A model generated the notes under the pieces. It did no database searches. It was given only the letters and a program-made list of their open reading frames with translations, and was not told the DNA's origin. The translations under genes were made by a program, and so were the position numbers. Shown here one piece after another: positions 61,443 through 64,000 of a DNA stretch of 64,000 bases. The DNA is from Streptomyces koelreuteriae (GTDB taxonomy: Bacteria; Actinomycetota; Actinomycetes; Streptomycetales; Streptomycetaceae). Every line of letters begins with the position of its first letter. The first letter of the stretch is position 1. The stretch spans positions 5,952,001 through 6,016,000 of the forward strand of contig NZ_CP075896.1 in the NCBI RefSeq assembly GCF_018604545.1, given 5' to 3'.

Positions 61443-62351
61443 TCAGGTCTCCTGAAGTATGCGGTGCAGGATGGTCGGAGTCTCGTCCGGCGACTCGGCT
61501 TCGACCACCAACCGGTTCATGGCGTCCCAGTAGCGCTCGATGTCGGCCGGCCGGTCGGGATAGAGCGCGGTGGTGAGCTGCTCCAGGTAGACCACGTCGG
61601 GCAACTGGCCCCCGGGCAGCCGCAGAATGGTGACCGGACCGCCCTCCGCGGCATGCCCGCCGGAGCGGAACGGCAGGATCTGCACGGTGACCTGCGGCAG
61701 CCGGCACACCTCGATGAGATGCCTGAGCTGAGCGCGCATCACCTCCGCCCCGCCCACCGGACGCCGCAGCGCCGCCTCGTCGATCACCGCCCAGAGCCGG
61801 GCCGTGCCCGGCTGCCGGTGCAGGATCCGCTGCCGGGTCATCCGCAGCGCCACCCGCCGGTCGGTCTCCCGCGCGTCGGCGTCGGGGTGCACGAGCCGGA
61901 CGGCGGCACGCGCGTAGTCGGGCGTCTGGAGCAGCTCGGGAACGCGCTGTATCTGGTAGCAGCGGATGACGCTCGCGGCTTGCTCGGCGCCGAGGTAGCT
62001 CTGCGTCCAGGAGGGCACCACGTCGCTGTAGTACTGCCACCAGGCGTGGGTGTTGGCCTGTTCGGCCAGCGCCAGCAGCGTGGCGCGTTCGGCCTCGTCC
62101 GTGACGCCGTAGAACGTGAGCAGGTCGGCGACATCCCGCAGCTTGAACCCGTGGCGCCCGGCCTCCATGCGGCTGATCTTGGAGGGGGAGGCCCGGATGA
62201 CGTCCCCCGCCTCCGCCCTGCCGATGCCCCGCCCGTCCCGCAGCCTGCGCAGCCGAGCGCCCAACGCCAGCCGAGGCACCATCGGCCCGGCCGATCTCCC
62301 GTCCAGGACTCCGCTGAAGGGCGACGTTCGAGCGGCCTCTTCGGTGCCCAT
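61443..62351 (-). CDS. XRE/DUF5753 (Scr1-like) transcriptional regulator
   Basis: 302 aa from ATG 62351 (AGGAG at a better distance than for the ATG at 62357). The helix-turn-helix (about 30-90: LRRLRDGRGIGRAEAGDVI ... SPSKISRMEAGRHG) is followed by DUF5753 with QRVPELLQTPDYARAAVRL and PQVTVQILPFRSGG. Third regulator of this family in the window. It converges on the DUF574 methyltransferase gene, which it may control. No DUF397 gene is adjacent. Confidence 0.85.
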   Translation of the reverse strand: MGTEEAARTSPFSGVLDGRSAGPMVPRLALGARLRRLRDGRGIGRAEAGDVIRASPSKISRMEAGRHGFKLRDVADLLTFYGVTDEAERATLLALAEQANTHAWWQYYSDVVPSWTQSYLGAEQAASVIRCYQIQRVPELLQTPDYARAAVRLVHPDADARETDRRVALRMTRQRILHRQPGTARLWAVIDEAALRRPVGGAEVMRAQLRHLIEVCRLPQVTVQILPFRSGGHAAEGGPVTILRLPGGQLPDVVYLEQLTTALYPDRPADIERYWDAMNRLVVEAESPDETPTILHRILQET

Positions 62352-62443
62352 GGGCATGTCTCCTTGCGGTGGTACGCAACGCCGCACGCGTGGGGACGCC
62401 GCGGCTCATTCATCCTAGAGGCCCTGCCCTGAGGCGATCCGGC

Positions 62444-62917
62444 TTATGCCGAAGGCGAGTTCGGCCGACGAGTGGGCCCGCCGAAGGGCAGGTGGAGCGT
62501 CCGGGAGGCGAGCAGCCAGGTGCCGTCGGTCCGGTGGAAGACATCCTCGTAGTGCCCGACCTGGACCGGCGGTCCGGGCGGGACGATGCCGCCGTCGTAG
62601 CCGTCGACGCGGTACGTCGTGAAGTACGAGATCGCCCTGGCGGTGTCCGGGGACTCCACCGTGACCAGGACGTTGGACATCATGCGGCGGGAGAGCCGGT
62701 CGGCGGGGCGGGAGCCGAAGTAGGCGCGCAGGGCGTCGCGGCCCTTGACCAGCCGCCCGTCCTCCGGCCACTGCCAGACACCCTCCTCGGTGAACAGCTC
62801 CGCGACGGAGGAGGGGTCGCCCAGGTCGAGCCGGTGGACGAAGTCGAGGATCAGACGCTCGCAGGCGCGCTCGGCGAGGAGGTGCTCGATGGGGGCCATG
62901 GGGTCTGTGGAGTCCAT
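62444..62917 (-). CDS. SnoaL-like/NTF2-fold protein
   Basis: 157 aa from ATG 62917 (ATG 62899 also possible). The NTF2-like pattern is clear: ACERLILDFVHRLDLGDPSS, AELFTEEGVWQWPEDGRLVK, GRDALRAYFGSRP and GHYEDVFHRTDGTWLLASRT. The fold serves as ketosteroid isomerase, dehydratase or small-molecule-binding domain; the role here is unknown. It lies between a DUF5753 regulator and an MBL hydrolase on the same strand. Confidence 0.8.
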   Translation of the reverse strand: MDSTDPMAPIEHLLAERACERLILDFVHRLDLGDPSSVAELFTEEGVWQWPEDGRLVKGRDALRAYFGSRPADRLSRRMMSNVLVTVESPDTARAISYFTTYRVDGYDGGIVPPGPPVQVGHYEDVFHRTDGTWLLASRTLHLPFGGPTRRPNSPSA

Positions 62918-62975
62918 GGGCTCGGTTCTAGCACCCGGCCCGGACGGGCACGGAGACACCCAGCCACGCCGGCCC

Positions 62976-64000
62976 CTACACCGCCACGTACCTCACCGGC
63001 TCGCTCCCCGGTACCGCCTCCGCCCGGCCCAGTTTCACCAGGCGGCGCAGATGGGCCTCGGCCTCCGAGACCGCGATGTTGCGGGAGCCGTACGGGATCT
63101 GGGCCCAGGGGCGGTTCCACTCCATGCGTTCGGCGAGCTGCCAGGGGGTGAGGGGCTCGGCGAGGAGGGCGTGGAGGGTGGTGAGGCGGGCCTCGTGGTG
63201 GTGGAGCAGTTCGCGTACGCGGGCGGCGGCGTCCGGGAACGGGTGCTGGTGGGCCGGGAGTACCTCGGCGGGGGCCAGGCGGCCGACGCGTTCGAGGCTG
63301 TCGAGGTAGTCGCCGAGGGGGTCGGTGACCGTGGCGTCGTCGGGATCCTCGTAGAGGCCGATGTGCGGGGTGATCCCGGGGAGCAGGTGGTCGCCGGAGA
63401 AGAGGCGGCCGTGGCCGGGGAGTCGGGCCGGGTGGTTCTCCTCCAGGTGGAGGCAGACATGGCCGGGCGTGTGCCCCGGGGTCCAGATCGCGCGCAGGCG
63501 GCGGCCGGCCAGGTCCAGGAGTTCGCCCGGGATGATGTCGCGGTCGGGCAGGGCGGGGGAGAGGCCGGGCAGGGAGCGGGGCCGGGGTGTGCGCAGCGGG
63601 GCGATGTGCTCCTCGGGCGCTCCGGCGGCGGTGAGCTTGGCCGTCATGTACGAGAACCAGCGCTCGGGACGGGCGTCCCGGGTCCGTCGTACGACCGCGG
63701 TGTCCGCCGCGTGCATCGCGATCCAGGCGCCCGACGCCTCGCGGACCCGGCCGGACAGGCCGTGGTGGTCCGGGTGGTGGTGGGTGATGACCACGCCGTG
63801 GATCTCGGAGATCGAGGTGCCGCAGGCCGTGAGGCCGGACGCGAGGGTGTCCCAGGACTTCGGGTCGTCCCAGCCGGTGTCGATGAGGACCGGCCCTCGG
63901 TCGGTGTCGACGACGTACACCAGGGTGTGGCCGAGGGGGTTGTCCGGGATCGGGACCCGCAGGGACCGGACGCCTCCGCCGTGGTCGTACACCGCCGGTG
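62976..64000 (-). CDS. MBL-fold metallo-hydrolase, 5' end beyond the window
   Basis: The frame stays open to the window edge (a GTG at 63992 would give 338 aa, but related proteins start a few residues earlier). Metal ligands: THHHPDHHG (HxHxDH), a later His in PGHTPGHVCLH and Asp/His in FSGDHLLPG and PAHQHPF. A winged-helix-like C-terminal ~70 residues (LTPWQLAERMEWNR ... LRRLVKLGRAEAV) follow, as in the LACTB2-type branch. The substrate is unknown (ester, thioester or nucleic acid). Confidence 0.85.
   Translation of the reverse strand, partial: PAVYDHGGGVRSLRVPIPDNPLGHTLVYVVDTDRGPVLIDTGWDDPKSWDTLASGLTACGTSISEIHGVVITHHHPDHHGLSGRVREASGAWIAMHAADTAVVRRTRDARPERWFSYMTAKLTAAGAPEEHIAPLRTPRPRSLPGLSPALPDRDIIPGELLDLAGRRLRAIWTPGHTPGHVCLHLEENHPARLPGHGRLFSGDHLLPGITPHIGLYEDPDDATVTDPLGDYLDSLERVGRLAPAEVLPAHQHPFPDAAARVRELLHHHEARLTTLHALLAEPLTPWQLAERMEWNRPWAQIPYGSRNIAVSEAEAHLRRLVKLGRAEAVPGSEPVRYVAV

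Overview
The window looks like Streptomyces chromosome. It is very GC-rich, genes often start with GTG or TTG, coding is dense with 4-nt ATGA/GTGA overlaps, and it carries families typical of that genus (DUF397 with DUF5753/Scr1-like regulators, DUF6879, DUF6415, Amidase_6, S-adenosyl methyltransferase of the DUF574 type, DUF2277). No replication origin, integrase, transposase, rRNA or CRISPR array was seen. One tRNA is present (tRNA-Val, anticodon TAC).

Layout. 1-4.0 kb: the end of a tellurium-resistance-associated biosynthetic operon (citrate-lyase-like aldolase, a phosphoribosyltransferase-TRSP-StiP fusion, HAD phosphatase). 4-12.3 kb: DedA protein, FmdB-like zinc ribbon, then three cell-envelope genes (a class A PBP with a degenerate transpeptidase site, a NodB-fold protein, an Amidase_6 protein), a coiled-coil protein and a DUF4097-like lipoprotein. 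12.4-18.2 kb: tRNA-Val followed by an accessory-looking stretch (DUF6415, DUF6879 and Scr1-like regulator, PASTA lipoprotein, small secreted proteins). 18.3-30.1 kb: a set of small metabolic and stress genes, with a candidate iron box upstream of a DoxX gene and a yybP-ykoY manganese riboswitch upstream of a GDT1-type exporter. 30.1-44.8 kb: a repeat-rich peptidoglycan-binding protein, an MFS-MarR fusion, an O-methyltransferase with a palindromic operator, an MHS transporter, a GT87-PAP2 fusion and an MFS protein with three carboxypeptidase-regulatory-like domains.

44.8-51.5 kb: a likely conflict or defence module. An alpha/beta hydrolase overlaps a 1409-aa caspase-like/STAND NTPase/14-blade WD40 protein. 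Just upstream, on the same strand, is an RsbW-like ATPase gene, and a Scr1-like/DUF397 pair is divergent from it. 51.5-54.1 kb: a steroid beta-oxidation thiolase (fadA5) divergent from cyp125, with two KstR-like palindromes between them. 54.7-60.4 kb: a five-gene, mostly translationally coupled operon headed by a cobalamin riboswitch. It encodes an ECF transporter (S, A-A, T) and two secreted, tail-anchored proteins. The larger is an alpha/alpha-barrel (prenyltransferase-repeat) protein; its partner looks like a DUF4430-type domain. The pair resembles a split transcobalamin. 60.6-64 kb: DUF574 methyltransferase, another DUF5753 regulator, an NTF2-like protein and a truncated MBL-fold hydrolase.

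The two most interesting systems are the riboswitch-controlled ECF operon with its transcobalamin-like proteins and the hydrolase/caspase-STAND-WD40 pair. Functions are read from motifs and remembered families; no database search was run.
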